A stretch of DNA of 64,000 nucleotides from Desulfitobacterium chlororespirans DSM 11544 (GTDB lineage: Bacteria > Bacillota > Desulfitobacteriia > Desulfitobacteriales > Desulfitobacteriaceae): assembly GCF_900143285.1 (NCBI RefSeq), contig NZ_FRDN01000011.1, positions 1 to 64,000 on the forward strand, given 5' to 3'. Shown here piece by piece: positions 25,726-33,918 of the stretch. The position numbers and the translations under genes were made by a program. Below the pieces are notes generated by a model. It saw only the letters and a list, made by a program, of their open reading frames with translations. It was not told the origin of the DNA and did not search any database. Positions within the stretch are counted from its first letter, which is position 1; every line of letters starts with the position of its first letter.

Positions 25726-26571
25726 ATGAGTGAAGAGATAAGAGAACGCAGCCCCCAGGTCATCGCGGCGGAGATCAACAGCTATAAAGTGTCCAGTGGG
25801 AGAATCCAATTAACCTGCGCCGTGGAGATCGGCGGGCGGCTGATAGAGGCGAAAGCCCTTCTTCCTCACGGGGAGTGGGGAAAATGGCTGGAAGAGTATG
25901 TGCATTATTCCCAAGCTACGGCGGAAAATTATATGCGGGTTGCCCGGGAGTACGGGCAGGCAGGGGGAGACTCCCCAGAGGGGGAAAAAGCAAAATCTGA
26001 GACGTTTCCGATTTTATCTTACTCCCAGGCACTGACCCTTTTGGATGTACCGGAGGAAGAGCGGGCCGAGTTCATCGCCGAGCTGGATATCGAAAATATG
26101 TCCGTACGTCAGCTGCAGAGGGCCATCAAGGAGCGGGAGCAGGCCAGGCAGGAAAAAGAGGAGGCGGAGCAGGAGAGCAGGGAGCTGCGGAAAGCTCTGG
26201 AGGGGGAAAAGGAGAAAAACAGCCAATTGGAAAAAGAGCGCGATGGGCTGAAGCTCAGGACAGGGGAGCTGGAAAAGGAAAAGCAGGGATTGAAACAGGA
26301 AGTAGCTGACGGAAAGGCTGAGAACAGCAGGCTTAAAGATAAGCAGCTCTTCCAAAACAATGAAAAGCTGCGGAACCAGCTTACTGCCGCCCAAATTAAG
26401 AACGCTACCCATAAAGCCGCCTTTAAAATGGAAGCCCTGGAAAGAGCCTTCAAAGAAGTGGTGTATGAGCTGGGCCTGCTGGTCAAGATAGATAAGGATG
26501 TGCATGGGGAGTATCAGAAGAATCTCAGAAAGTTCCTCCTGAAATGTCTGGATGAGAGGGTGGGGAATTGA
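25726..26571 (+). CDS. DUF3102 family protein with long coiled coil
   Basis: A 281-residue protein. The first 130 residues are DUF3102-like: SGRIQLTCAVEIGGRLIEAKALLPHGEWGKWL and YSQATAENYMRVARE, a helical region often found in phage and mobile-element proteins. From about residue 135 to 225 it is a highly charged Glu/Lys/Gln-rich coiled coil, then a short helical C-terminus. Start ATG 25726 follows GAAGGG. It stands alone between a possible IS remnant and a terminator, consistent with a carried-in gene. A DNA-partition or phage-replication role is only a guess. Confidence 0.75.
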   Translation: MSEEIRERSPQVIAAEINSYKVSSGRIQLTCAVEIGGRLIEAKALLPHGEWGKWLEEYVHYSQATAENYMRVAREYGQAGGDSPEGEKAKSETFPILSYSQALTLLDVPEEERAEFIAELDIENMSVRQLQRAIKEREQARQEKEEAEQESRELRKALEGEKEKNSQLEKERDGLKLRTGELEKEKQGLKQEVADGKAENSRLKDKQLFQNNEKLRNQLTAAQIKNATHKAAFKMEALERAFKEVVYELGLLVKIDKDVHGEYQKNLRKFLLKCLDERVGN

Positions 26572-26628
26572 TTGCAGCAGCGCACGCCGGCAAAAAAGTC
26601 CAGACAATTAGCAGCTCATTAAAACGTG

Positions 26629-26667
26629 AAACGACCTCTTTACCAAATAGTAAGGAGGTCGTTTTTT
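26629..26667 (+). terminator. Intrinsic terminator after the DUF3102 gene
   Basis: AACGACCTCTTTAC pairs with GTAAGGAGGTCGTT (one G-T pair), followed by TTTTT. Confidence 0.85.
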
Positions 26668-26715
26668 CCGCACCGTAGGACCGACAATGGCGACATTTTG
26701 GCCGGTTTTGCGTAG

Positions 26716-26776
26716 AAATCACTACAAATTAAAGCATTCAATACCAACACCAATGTTCTGAAGGGGGCTGTATAAT
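26716..26776 (+). promoter_or_regulatory. Promoter region of the two-component system with a repeated 13-mer
   Basis: A TATAAT at 26771-26776 has no good -35 box. Upstream, AAATCACTACAAA (26716-26728) is repeated exactly at 28726-28738 before operon 3. With the preceding GTAG it forms a loose GTAG-N6-CTAC inverted repeat. It may be the binding site of the response regulator encoded here. Confidence 0.45.
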
Positions 26777-26863
26777 TAGAGTAAGAGGATATTATGAGGA
26801 GAGTACGGGATAACAAGGATAACACATGCTCCTTCAGATTTGAATACAGGTAGGTGTTATTAG

Positions 26864-28066
26864 GTGAAGATCTTATCCAGGCAGGATTTATTTAAAAAAT
26901 TATCTGCAATTATTGCCAGCAGAGCCATCGAAACCATTCCGAAATTGGTTTTATTAGAAGTGCTCTCCTTCTTTGAAGCAGATGAAGGTGCTATCTACAC
27001 CAAAAGCAAGGAAGAGGGCTTTACCCTCCTGACTCATGATCATTGCCGTGTTCAGGATACTTGCTGCTTACGGAAGGAATCTTATTATGAGAAGTCTGTT
27101 GTTGAGAGCCTATCTCGAACAAAACAAACGGCTTTGTTTGAACGTGTGAAAGAAGCTCAGGAAAAGGGTGATTTGCCAACGATGGCTAATGCCTGTAAAG
27201 CTTTGGCTTATACGCCTTTGCTCATCGATGAAGAAGTTATAGGGATAATCATCTTAAGCTGGTGCGGAGAAAAACGGTTTAAGGAGTATGATGAAGAGCT
27301 GCTCGAAACCATTGGCAACATTGTGGGCATCGGTCTTTATAACGGGAAATTGATAGACAGTCTAAAAAAGAGAGAAGAGCAGTTGCAATTTGTCCTTCAG
27401 GCGTTAATTCATGCTAAAGAAGAAGAAGGGAAACGGATTTCCCGTGAACTTCATGATGAAGTAGGGCAGGATCTCACGTCGATTTCGCTGCGATTGAAGA
27501 TGCTTCAGGACGAAACAGATCTTGAGACGATCTACGATCGTCTCAATGGGCTCCGCATTCTGGTAACGGAAACCCTATCAGAAGTTCAGAGGATATCGAT
27601 GGATCTGCGCCCGACCGCCTTAGATGATCTGGGGTTAATTCCTTCTCTGCGTTGGTATATTGAACAGTTTCGAGTGGACAACCCTATTGAAATCCAATTC
27701 CATTCCCCGCGCAAGCTGGAGGCCTTGACTCCGGAGGTGGAGATGGTCATCTATCGCGTGATTTTAGAAGGATTGATGAATATTTCCCGTCACTCAAAAG
27801 CCCGCACAGCTGAGGTGGTTCTGGCGGTGGAGAGAGAATGTTTAACGGTTGATATCCGGGATGACGGTATTGGAATGGATAGTAGTCCCTCCAAGGCTTG
27901 GGGATTAGGAATATTGGGCATGCAAGAACGTATTAAAGCCCAGGACGGTCAATTGCACATTCAAAGTGAACCTGATAAGGGAACCCATCTTCGTGTTTTC
28001 TTACCTTATCCTCGTGGGGATAAGTCAAGTTCCGCAATGAAGGGAAGGATAAATGATGGCGGGTAA
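26864..28066 (+). CDS. GAF-domain sensor histidine kinase, NarX/DegS-type
   Basis: A 400-residue cytosolic kinase with no membrane helices. Residues about 15-160 form a GAF-like sensor with several cysteines (61, 67, 68, 111, 134) that could bind an Fe-S cluster or heme or act as redox switches. The HisKA_3 domain follows, with the phosphorylated His197 in ISRELHDEVGQDLTS, then an HATPase_c domain (EGLMNISRHSKA, DIRDDGIGMD, WGLGILGMQERI). It overlaps the response regulator gene and lies directly before operon 3, so it probably controls that operon in response to an internal redox signal or a respiratory substrate. Confidence 0.9.
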   Translation: MKILSRQDLFKKLSAIIASRAIETIPKLVLLEVLSFFEADEGAIYTKSKEEGFTLLTHDHCRVQDTCCLRKESYYEKSVVESLSRTKQTALFERVKEAQEKGDLPTMANACKALAYTPLLIDEEVIGIIILSWCGEKRFKEYDEELLETIGNIVGIGLYNGKLIDSLKKREEQLQFVLQALIHAKEEEGKRISRELHDEVGQDLTSISLRLKMLQDETDLETIYDRLNGLRILVTETLSEVQRISMDLRPTALDDLGLIPSLRWYIEQFRVDNPIEIQFHSPRKLEALTPEVEMVIYRVILEGLMNISRHSKARTAEVVLAVERECLTVDIRDDGIGMDSSPSKAWGLGILGMQERIKAQDGQLHIQSEPDKGTHLRVFLPYPRGDKSSSAMKGRINDGG

Positions 28067-28706
28067 AATTAAAGTTCTTTTAGTTGACGACCATACTATT
28101 CTGCGCAATACGCTGCGGATTCTTTTAGAGAAAGAACAAGAAATTCAAATTGTCGGTGAAGCAGGCGACGGGAAGACGGGGGTTGCCATGAGTATAGAAC
28201 TGAAACCGGATGTGGTCATTATGGACATTACCCTGCCCGATCATAACGGTGTGGAAGCTTGCCGCCTGATTTGCACGCAGCTTCCCCAGATCAAAGTGAT
28301 TGCCTTAACCATGCATGTTGAACGAGAATATTTGACGGAGTTCCTGGCTGCCGGAGGAGCAGGCTACCTGCACAAATCAGTGGCGGACCACGAATTGCTG
28401 CAAGCTATTCATACCGTAATGAAAGGAGAAATTTTTCTCTGCCCTGCAGGAGTTCAGGTAATTGCTCAGCAGCATCGTGTCAAGCCGGCACATGGTGATA
28501 TAGAACCGGATATACTCTCTGAACGCGAGTTACAAGTACTGAAGTATGTAGCCAAAGGTCACACCAGTGCCGAAATAGGAGAGAAGCTCTATCTGTCGCC
28601 CCGGACTATAGATACTTATCGGGCACGCATTATCAAAAAGTTAAATATCCCTAATCGCTCTCAATTGGTTGACTATGTCATGAGATATCGTTTGTTGGAT
28701 AAATAG
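28056..28706 (+). CDS. NarL/FixJ-family response regulator
   Basis: A 216-residue regulator with a receiver domain (LVDDH acidic pair at 11-12, phosphoacceptor Asp57 in VVIMD, GYLHKS lysine) and a C-terminal LuxR-type HTH (LSERELQVLKYVAKGHTSAEIG...LSPRTIDTYRARIIKKL). ATG 28056 gives better spacing from GGAAGGA than ATG 28053. The gene overlaps the kinase gene by about 11 bp, so both are translated from one message. The likely target is operon 3 immediately downstream. Confidence 0.92.
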   Translation: MAGKIKVLLVDDHTILRNTLRILLEKEQEIQIVGEAGDGKTGVAMSIELKPDVVIMDITLPDHNGVEACRLICTQLPQIKVIALTMHVEREYLTEFLAAGGAGYLHKSVADHELLQAIHTVMKGEIFLCPAGVQVIAQQHRVKPAHGDIEPDILSERELQVLKYVAKGHTSAEIGEKLYLSPRTIDTYRARIIKKLNIPNRSQLVDYVMRYRLLDK

Positions 28707-28725
28707 AACTTGAACTTGTGAGGAC

Positions 28726-28808
28726 AAATCACTACAAAAGAATCATAGAAATGCGATGATTTCAGAGCTTCTTTCTTGACATACAAAAAGCTGGATTATT
28801 TATATAAT
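28726..28808 (+). promoter_or_regulatory. Promoter region of operon 3 with the repeated 13-mer
   Basis: AAATCACTACAAA (28726-28738) matches the site before the kinase gene exactly. A perfect TTGACA (28776-28781) is followed by an AT-rich -10 region (TTTATA at 28799 gives 17-bp spacing). The transcript would start near 28811-28815, so the in-frame ATG at 28807 should not be used. No TATCA-N2-TGATA palindrome is present here. Confidence 0.5.
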
Positions 28809-28839
28809 GAAATTGTGCACAAAAGGAGAGTGCGTTGGT

Positions 28840-31800
28840 TTGGGTAAAATTTCGGAGAAAGCAGATTTTAAAGGTACTGCAGATTCTTTAAATATCATGT
28901 TGGCGATCTCCCATTCATGGCTGAAAGACCTTTTTCTTGAGCTGCTTGTAGGCGCGGAAATTAAAGTTGTGGTAGTGGAGAGCATTGATAGGCTATTACA
29001 GGAATTAGATGAAAGTACAGATGTTCTGATTGTTGATGCTGCTGACTACCAGGGACATTATCATCAGCTGTTTGAACAATTGCGTCAAAAATCACCATCA
29101 TTAGGAATTCTGGCACTGCTCTCCGCAGCAACAGTTGGTTACCGTGACAGTATCTTGTTTGCTGGTGCCAATGGTGTGGTAGTAAAAGAAGAGGCTCACC
29201 GAGAACTTATCCCGGTTTTGTTGCGAATATTGAATGGGTACCAAATCAATAGACATTCTTCCTGTTTACTTAGTGACTTAGGAGACAAGCTTAACACCTT
29301 TATACAAGGGGAGGTCAAGGAAGTGGAGAAAAGAACGGAAGATAATAACATAGTGTTTTCTGGAAGATTTAATCGCCGCACATTCTTGAAAGGGTCTGCA
29401 ATAGCTGCAGGTGCGGCAGGCATAGCCGTTGCAAATCCCGGTGGTGCGATGAAGGCGCTGGCGGAAAGTACTGAAGAAGAAGCGGCTGCAGCCACAAGTG
29501 AAGAAAGAATATTCACTGGAGCCTGTAGAGCTAATTGTCAAAATCTTTGCCGGTTAAATATTCATGTCCGTGATGGAAAAGTAGTCAGGACATCTATGGC
29601 ACCTATGCCCAATCCTGAGTACAACCGAATATGTATTAAGGGACTCACTCATGTTCAAAGAATATACGATCCGGATCGTTTGAAGTATCCTATGAAAAGG
29701 GTTGGCGAACGAGGATCTGGGGATTGGGAGCGAATCTCATGGGATGAAGCGGTTACGATTATTACAGATAAATGGAAAGAACTTCAGAGCACCTATGGTC
29801 CCCGTTCTGTTGCTTCGTCTACCCAATCTGCTAACTATGCGATGGTCAATGGAGCATCTGGAATTACTAATCGCTTGTTTAATCTGATGGAATCTACACA
29901 TTTCACCCCTCCTATCGACATAAATATGGTTTATGGTTTTTTTAGAACCATTGGCTGGTTCAGTATGTTTTGGAATGCAAATGAACATACAACTATGAAA
30001 TACGCCAAGAATGTCTTCGTTTGGGGAGCGAATCCTACTGAGTCTCAAACGCAAGTATGGCATTTTGTTCAAGAAGCGAAGAATAATGGGGCGAAGTTAA
30101 CTGTAATCGATCCAATGTTTACTATTTCTGCTTCCAAAGCAGATCAATTTATTCCTGTTCGCCCTGGATCCGATACAGCTCTGGTTTTGGCAATGGCTAA
30201 AATAATTATTGATGAAAATTGGATAGATAAGAATTTTGTCAAACAGCATACTGTAGCTCCTTTCTTGGTAAAAGACAATGACGGAAAGTTTTTACGCATG
30301 AAAGATATTATTGGGTCCACTAATGGGGAAGGATCGGGAGCCCAGTATAAATATGGCAATGAAGATGCACGAGAATATTCTGCCGAGAATGATGCGATGA
30401 ATGAGTTTGTCGTATGGGACAGCAATGCGGGAACCTATGGCAGACTTAGTGAAGTAAGTGATCCAGAAATATTAGGTTCATTTACGATTAATGGTATTGC
30501 TGTAAAAACTGCTTTAACACTTTTAAAAAATCAGGTAGAGAGCTATACGCCTGAATATGCTGAAGAAATTACCACAGTTAAAGCTGATGTTATTCGCGAA
30601 TTAGCCCGTACCTATGCTTTAGGCGGTCCATGTACCATATATACTTTATTCGGCCCTGACCGTTATTATAATGGTCATTATTTTGCACATGCTCTGGCCG
30701 CTATTGCGGCGCTAACTGGTAATATAGGGAAACTGGGTGCTTCGATAGGCTTAGATACTTTATGGGATTATATACCTGGAGCGCCGGCTAATGTTGTAGA
30801 CGGTAAAAAGGTAAATGCTGTTTTTGCTGAACAAGTTCCAAGAATATTTGAAACCGGTATGCATAAGGGAGAAAAGTATCCCATTAAGGCCTTGTATACT
30901 TTCTGCCACAATATATTGGGGAATTGGCCTGAACAAAATGTATGGATAAACAAAATATTCAAGGATTTGGAATTGATCGTTGTAGCTGATAACAGAATGA
31001 CTGATACGGCTAAATATGCGGACATTGTTTTGCCCGTAGCCCATTGGTTTGAGGTGGAGGACGTAGGTTCATTCGGTAACCATCCGCACATGATCTTCCA
31101 AGAAAAAGCTATTGACCCTTTATACGAGTGTAAATCTGATTCGGAGATTACTCGTTTACTTGCGGAGAAGATGGGATTAGGGGAGTATTTCCGATTTACA
31201 GATATGGATTATTTAAGTGAGATATTCTCTAAAAACAAAGATGCAATTGAGAATAATATTACTGTAGAAAGATTAAAACGTGAAAAAGTAGTAAGACATG
31301 TTAAACAAAATCCAATTATCTATGGGGAAGGCGGCAAATTCAATACACCAACAGGTAGAATAGAATTTTACGTTGAGAGTCCAATACCTTTCTGTGATCT
31401 GGAACCGGAGTTTGACCCTGAAACAGAACATTTGCCACAATTTATCGCACCGATAGAAGCTTGGCCTGATAATCCTCTTTACAAAAAATATCCTTTGGTT
31501 ATGATACAGGAGCATAAGCGTTGGCGTGCTCATACTCAATGGAGCCACGTACCGGTCTTGAGAGAACTTGATCCGGAACCTACGGTTATAATGTGTCCTG
31601 AAGATGCCAAATTGCGAGGAATAAAAAAAGGCGATAAAGTCAAAGTGTTTAATGATCGTGGTTCTGTAGTTTTAAGAGCAGTCTTCAGTAATGGGTTGCC
31701 AAAAGGCGTTATCAATGTTCCTCGTGGATGGCAGAGGGATCAGCATATTGCCGGGGGGTATCAGGAATTGACCCATAATAAATATCATCCTGCATCAATG

Positions 31801-31845
31801 AATATTGCTTTCTTTGATATCTTGGTGCAGATGGAAAAAATGTAA
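28840..31845 (+). CDS. Receiver-like domain fused in frame to a Tat-signal molybdopterin oxidoreductase, operon 3
   Basis: The open frame encodes 1001 residues from TTG 28840, which sits behind AAAAGGAGAG; the ATG at 28807 lies inside the promoter. Residues 15-140 look like a NarL-type receiver with beta strands and DVLIVD (Asp66) and GVVVKEE (Lys116), but with ISH where the acidic pair belongs and no HTH. From residue 162 on the protein is a third paralogue of the catalytic subunit: Tat motif RFNRRTFLKG, CRANCQNLC cluster cysteines, RLKYPMKRVGERG, WGANPTESQTQ. An internal GTG at 29323 with its own ribosome binding site probably starts the exported 840-residue enzyme. Codon use is more AT-rich than in operons 1 and 2. 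Confidence 0.85.
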   Translation: MGKISEKADFKGTADSLNIMLAISHSWLKDLFLELLVGAEIKVVVVESIDRLLQELDESTDVLIVDAADYQGHYHQLFEQLRQKSPSLGILALLSAATVGYRDSILFAGANGVVVKEEAHRELIPVLLRILNGYQINRHSSCLLSDLGDKLNTFIQGEVKEVEKRTEDNNIVFSGRFNRRTFLKGSAIAAGAAGIAVANPGGAMKALAESTEEEAAAATSEERIFTGACRANCQNLCRLNIHVRDGKVVRTSMAPMPNPEYNRICIKGLTHVQRIYDPDRLKYPMKRVGERGSGDWERISWDEAVTIITDKWKELQSTYGPRSVASSTQSANYAMVNGASGITNRLFNLMESTHFTPPIDINMVYGFFRTIGWFSMFWNANEHTTMKYAKNVFVWGANPTESQTQVWHFVQEAKNNGAKLTVIDPMFTISASKADQFIPVRPGSDTALVLAMAKIIIDENWIDKNFVKQHTVAPFLVKDNDGKFLRMKDIIGSTNGEGSGAQYKYGNEDAREYSAENDAMNEFVVWDSNAGTYGRLSEVSDPEILGSFTINGIAVKTALTLLKNQVESYTPEYAEEITTVKADVIRELARTYALGGPCTIYTLFGPDRYYNGHYFAHALAAIAALTGNIGKLGASIGLDTLWDYIPGAPANVVDGKKVNAVFAEQVPRIFETGMHKGEKYPIKALYTFCHNILGNWPEQNVWINKIFKDLELIVVADNRMTDTAKYADIVLPVAHWFEVEDVGSFGNHPHMIFQEKAIDPLYECKSDSEITRLLAEKMGLGEYFRFTDMDYLSEIFSKNKDAIENNITVERLKREKVVRHVKQNPIIYGEGGKFNTPTGRIEFYVESPIPFCDLEPEFDPETEHLPQFIAPIEAWPDNPLYKKYPLVMIQEHKRWRAHTQWSHVPVLRELDPEPTVIMCPEDAKLRGIKKGDKVKVFNDRGSVVLRAVFSNGLPKGVINVPRGWQRDQHIAGGYQELTHNKYHPASMNIAFFDILVQMEKM
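29308..29325 (+). promoter_or_regulatory. Internal ribosome binding site and GTG start of the operon 3 catalytic subunit
   Basis: GGGGAGG (29308-29314) lies 8 nt before GTG 29323. Starting here, the twin arginine falls at residues 18-19, close to 14-16 in the two paralogues. Starting at 28840 it would lie near residue 179, too deep for normal Tat export. Confidence 0.7.
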
Positions 31846-31859
31846 AGGAGGGATGAATT

Positions 31860-32480
31860 ATGCATTATGGTATGGCGATAGATTTAAAGCAATGTATTGG
31901 ATGTCATACTTGTTCGGTAGCGTGCAAAATGGCCAATAACTTACCAAATGATCTTTGGTGGAATAGGGTGCTCACTATTGGTGGCGATGAGATGGATACT
32001 CCTGAAGGGATTTACCCTAATAACAAAATGCAGTTTCTACCGCTAAATTGCCAACATTGTGAAAATCCGGCCTGTGTTAAGGCATGCCCTGTAGGGGCCA
32101 CCTATAAACGGGAAGAAGATGGCATCGTCATTCAGGATTATGATAAATGCATCGGCTGCCGTTACTGCATGGTGGCTTGCCCTTATGGTGGTATACGCCA
32201 ATTTAACTGGAAAAAGCCCGAGTACCATGTGGATTTTGCAGTTGGAGAGGCTACGGCTACGCCTCATCAATACAATACGGTGGAAAAGTGTACATTTTGT
32301 GCTAATCGTCTAGCCGAAGGGAAAAAACCGGCTTGTATGGAACTTTGTCCTGGCCGTGCCCGTTATTTCGGGGACATCGATGACCCGGAAAGCGATGTGA
32401 GCAAAGCCATCAAAGGCCGCAGCTATTTTCATTTGCTCGAAGAAAAAGGCACCAAGCCTAATGTCTACTACTTAACTTAA
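31860..32480 (+). CDS. DmsB-like four-cluster ferredoxin subunit, operon 3
   Basis: A 206-residue subunit with four [4Fe-4S] motifs like its paralogues (CIGCHTCSVAC, CQHCENPACVKAC, CIGCRYCMVAC, CTFC...CMELC). The first 220 bp and some later stretches use AT-rich codons, whereas 32085-32185 matches the operon 2 gene with a single difference in 101 bp. The gene is therefore a mosaic, and recombination with operon 2 is likely. It links the NrfD anchor and the receiver-fused catalytic subunit. Confidence 0.92.
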   Translation: MHYGMAIDLKQCIGCHTCSVACKMANNLPNDLWWNRVLTIGGDEMDTPEGIYPNNKMQFLPLNCQHCENPACVKACPVGATYKREEDGIVIQDYDKCIGCRYCMVACPYGGIRQFNWKKPEYHVDFAVGEATATPHQYNTVEKCTFCANRLAEGKKPACMELCPGRARYFGDIDDPESDVSKAIKGRSYFHLLEEKGTKPNVYYLT

Positions 32481-32493
32481 AGGAGGTGTAAGC

Positions 32494-33663
32494 ATGACAG
32501 TGCAAACAAAGACCGCCGTACAAACGACTAAAACTACCTCGTCCAATCTGTGGAATATGATCTTCGCAGCTGTTGCCGTGCTCGGAGCAGTCTGCTGGGG
32601 ACTTCAACTAACTCAAGGGCTGCAGGTCACCAATCTCGGCCTGAACAACATGTGGGGCCTCTATATCGTCGGCTTTATGATCTTCACCGGAGTCGCCGCC
32701 GGAAGCCTGCTCTTTGCGGCAGTCCCTTATCTCTTTAAGCTGGCTGAGTTTAAGCCCTATACCCGGATTGCCGCCTACCTGGGCGCAGTGTCCAGCATCG
32801 TGGCCGCCTCCCTCTTCATCATCGTGGACATCGGCAACCCGGAGCGGGCCTGGCTCTTCATTACCAGCGGCAACTTGACCTCACCGATGTTTTGGGACTT
32901 CCTCATGCTGGCCTCTTATATGGTGATTTCCATCATCTTTACCCGTCAGCTGATGTTGGTCCATGAAGGCAAAAAGGATGAAGAGTCTCTGAAACCCATT
33001 GCCCTCATCGCCTTCATTGCCGGGCTCTTGGTCACAGTCACCTCCTTTGTCTTCTGTTTCCAGATCGCCCGTCCCTTGTGGAATACTCCGGTGCAGCCCC
33101 TATCCTTTTTAATCGCAGCCTTAGTGGCCGCCTTGTCCGTGCAAATGATTCTGGCAACCATCTTGAATAAGGGTGGTTATATCGAGATGCCCATGAAGCT
33201 TATGGTGAAGATGGCGAAAGGGGCAGCTGTTCTGCTGTGCATCGAGCTGATCATCATCGTGGGTGAAATCCTCATAGGCCTTTATCCCGGAGGGGGAGAA
33301 GAGCATGCCGCCTTCCTCTGGCTGGTCAGTGGAGAAGGAGCGGTAGGATTCTGGGCGGAAATGGTGACCTTGGTGGCCGCCATCGTGGTTTTGGCCAAGC
33401 AGGATACCCCATCCAAAGCAGGGGGAGTCGTGAACGGTGCTATACTGGCCTTGGTGGCGATCTATCTTATCAAATCCAACCTGTTGCAGGCCCAATTATT
33501 TAATCCCCTCATTACCTATGCAGGACCGCCGGTTTATGGAGGGACAACAGGTCCCTATGTGCCCTCGTTGATTGAGATTGGCTTGTCTTTGGGTATCATC
33601 TCTTTGGGAGCATTGCTTCTGAGTCTAGGGTTAAGCAAGTTGAATCTTGGAATGGGCAAATAA
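32494..33663 (+). CDS. NrfD/PsrC-like membrane anchor subunit, operon 3
   Basis: A 389-residue membrane anchor with about nine helices, nearly the same protein as the operon 2 anchor (a handful of differences, such as LIAFIAG for VNAFIAG). DNA runs of well over 100 bp, for example around 33200-33360, are identical or nearly so to 22138-22298. It should react with menaquinol and feed the operon 3 molybdoenzyme. Confidence 0.92.
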   Translation: MTVQTKTAVQTTKTTSSNLWNMIFAAVAVLGAVCWGLQLTQGLQVTNLGLNNMWGLYIVGFMIFTGVAAGSLLFAAVPYLFKLAEFKPYTRIAAYLGAVSSIVAASLFIIVDIGNPERAWLFITSGNLTSPMFWDFLMLASYMVISIIFTRQLMLVHEGKKDEESLKPIALIAFIAGLLVTVTSFVFCFQIARPLWNTPVQPLSFLIAALVAALSVQMILATILNKGGYIEMPMKLMVKMAKGAAVLLCIELIIIVGEILIGLYPGGGEEHAAFLWLVSGEGAVGFWAEMVTLVAAIVVLAKQDTPSKAGGVVNGAILALVAIYLIKSNLLQAQLFNPLITYAGPPVYGGTTGPYVPSLIEIGLSLGIISLGALLLSLGLSKLNLGMGK

Positions 33664-33724
33664 GCATTAAGAGGGCAGGCCCCATGTCTAGGTTATCAGA
33701 CAGGAGTCTACCCTCTGCTTTTTC
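33664..33724 (+). terminator. Probable terminator after operon 3
   Basis: AGAGGG pairs with CCCTCT around an inner TGTCT/AGACA hairpin, followed by TTTTTCT. Confidence 0.6.
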
Positions 33725-33840
33725 TGTAGTGTTTTTTCGGACAAAACTCTATTGGTATTCCTGACATCTTTAGGGGATGGGTTATTATAAAATAAAAGGG
33801 ATAGAGTGCGGCTTATAAGACTAAACAGCATTGTGAAAGG

Positions 33841-33884
33841 CATATCAAATGATATGGAAGAAACGATGGGTACTTTGCTAAAAT
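33841..33884 (+). promoter_or_regulatory. Crp/Fnr operator and -10 box before torD
   Basis: CATATCAAATGATATG (33841-33856) is a perfect 16-bp palindrome with the same core as the sites before operons 1 and 2. TAAAAT at 33879-33884 puts its centre near -42. This ties the chaperone and electron-transfer genes to the same regulon. Confidence 0.75.
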
Positions 33885-33918
33885 AGGACTATGTCAAGGT
33901 ACAAAAAGGAGAATAAAA

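Noticed and set aside
25726-26571. DUF3102 gene as evidence for a prophage
   Set aside because: No integrase, terminase or structural phage gene lies nearby, so only an isolated gene can be claimed.
26014-26607. Long antisense frame (197 codons) opposite the DUF3102 gene
   Set aside because: It is Leu/Phe-rich low-complexity sequence mirrored from the Glu/Lys coiled-coil codons; it has no ribosome binding site and no family resemblance.
28807-28839. ATG 28807 as start of the operon 3 catalytic ORF
   Set aside because: The ATG overlaps the -10 region of the best promoter; TTG 28840 with AAAAGGAGAG upstream is more likely.
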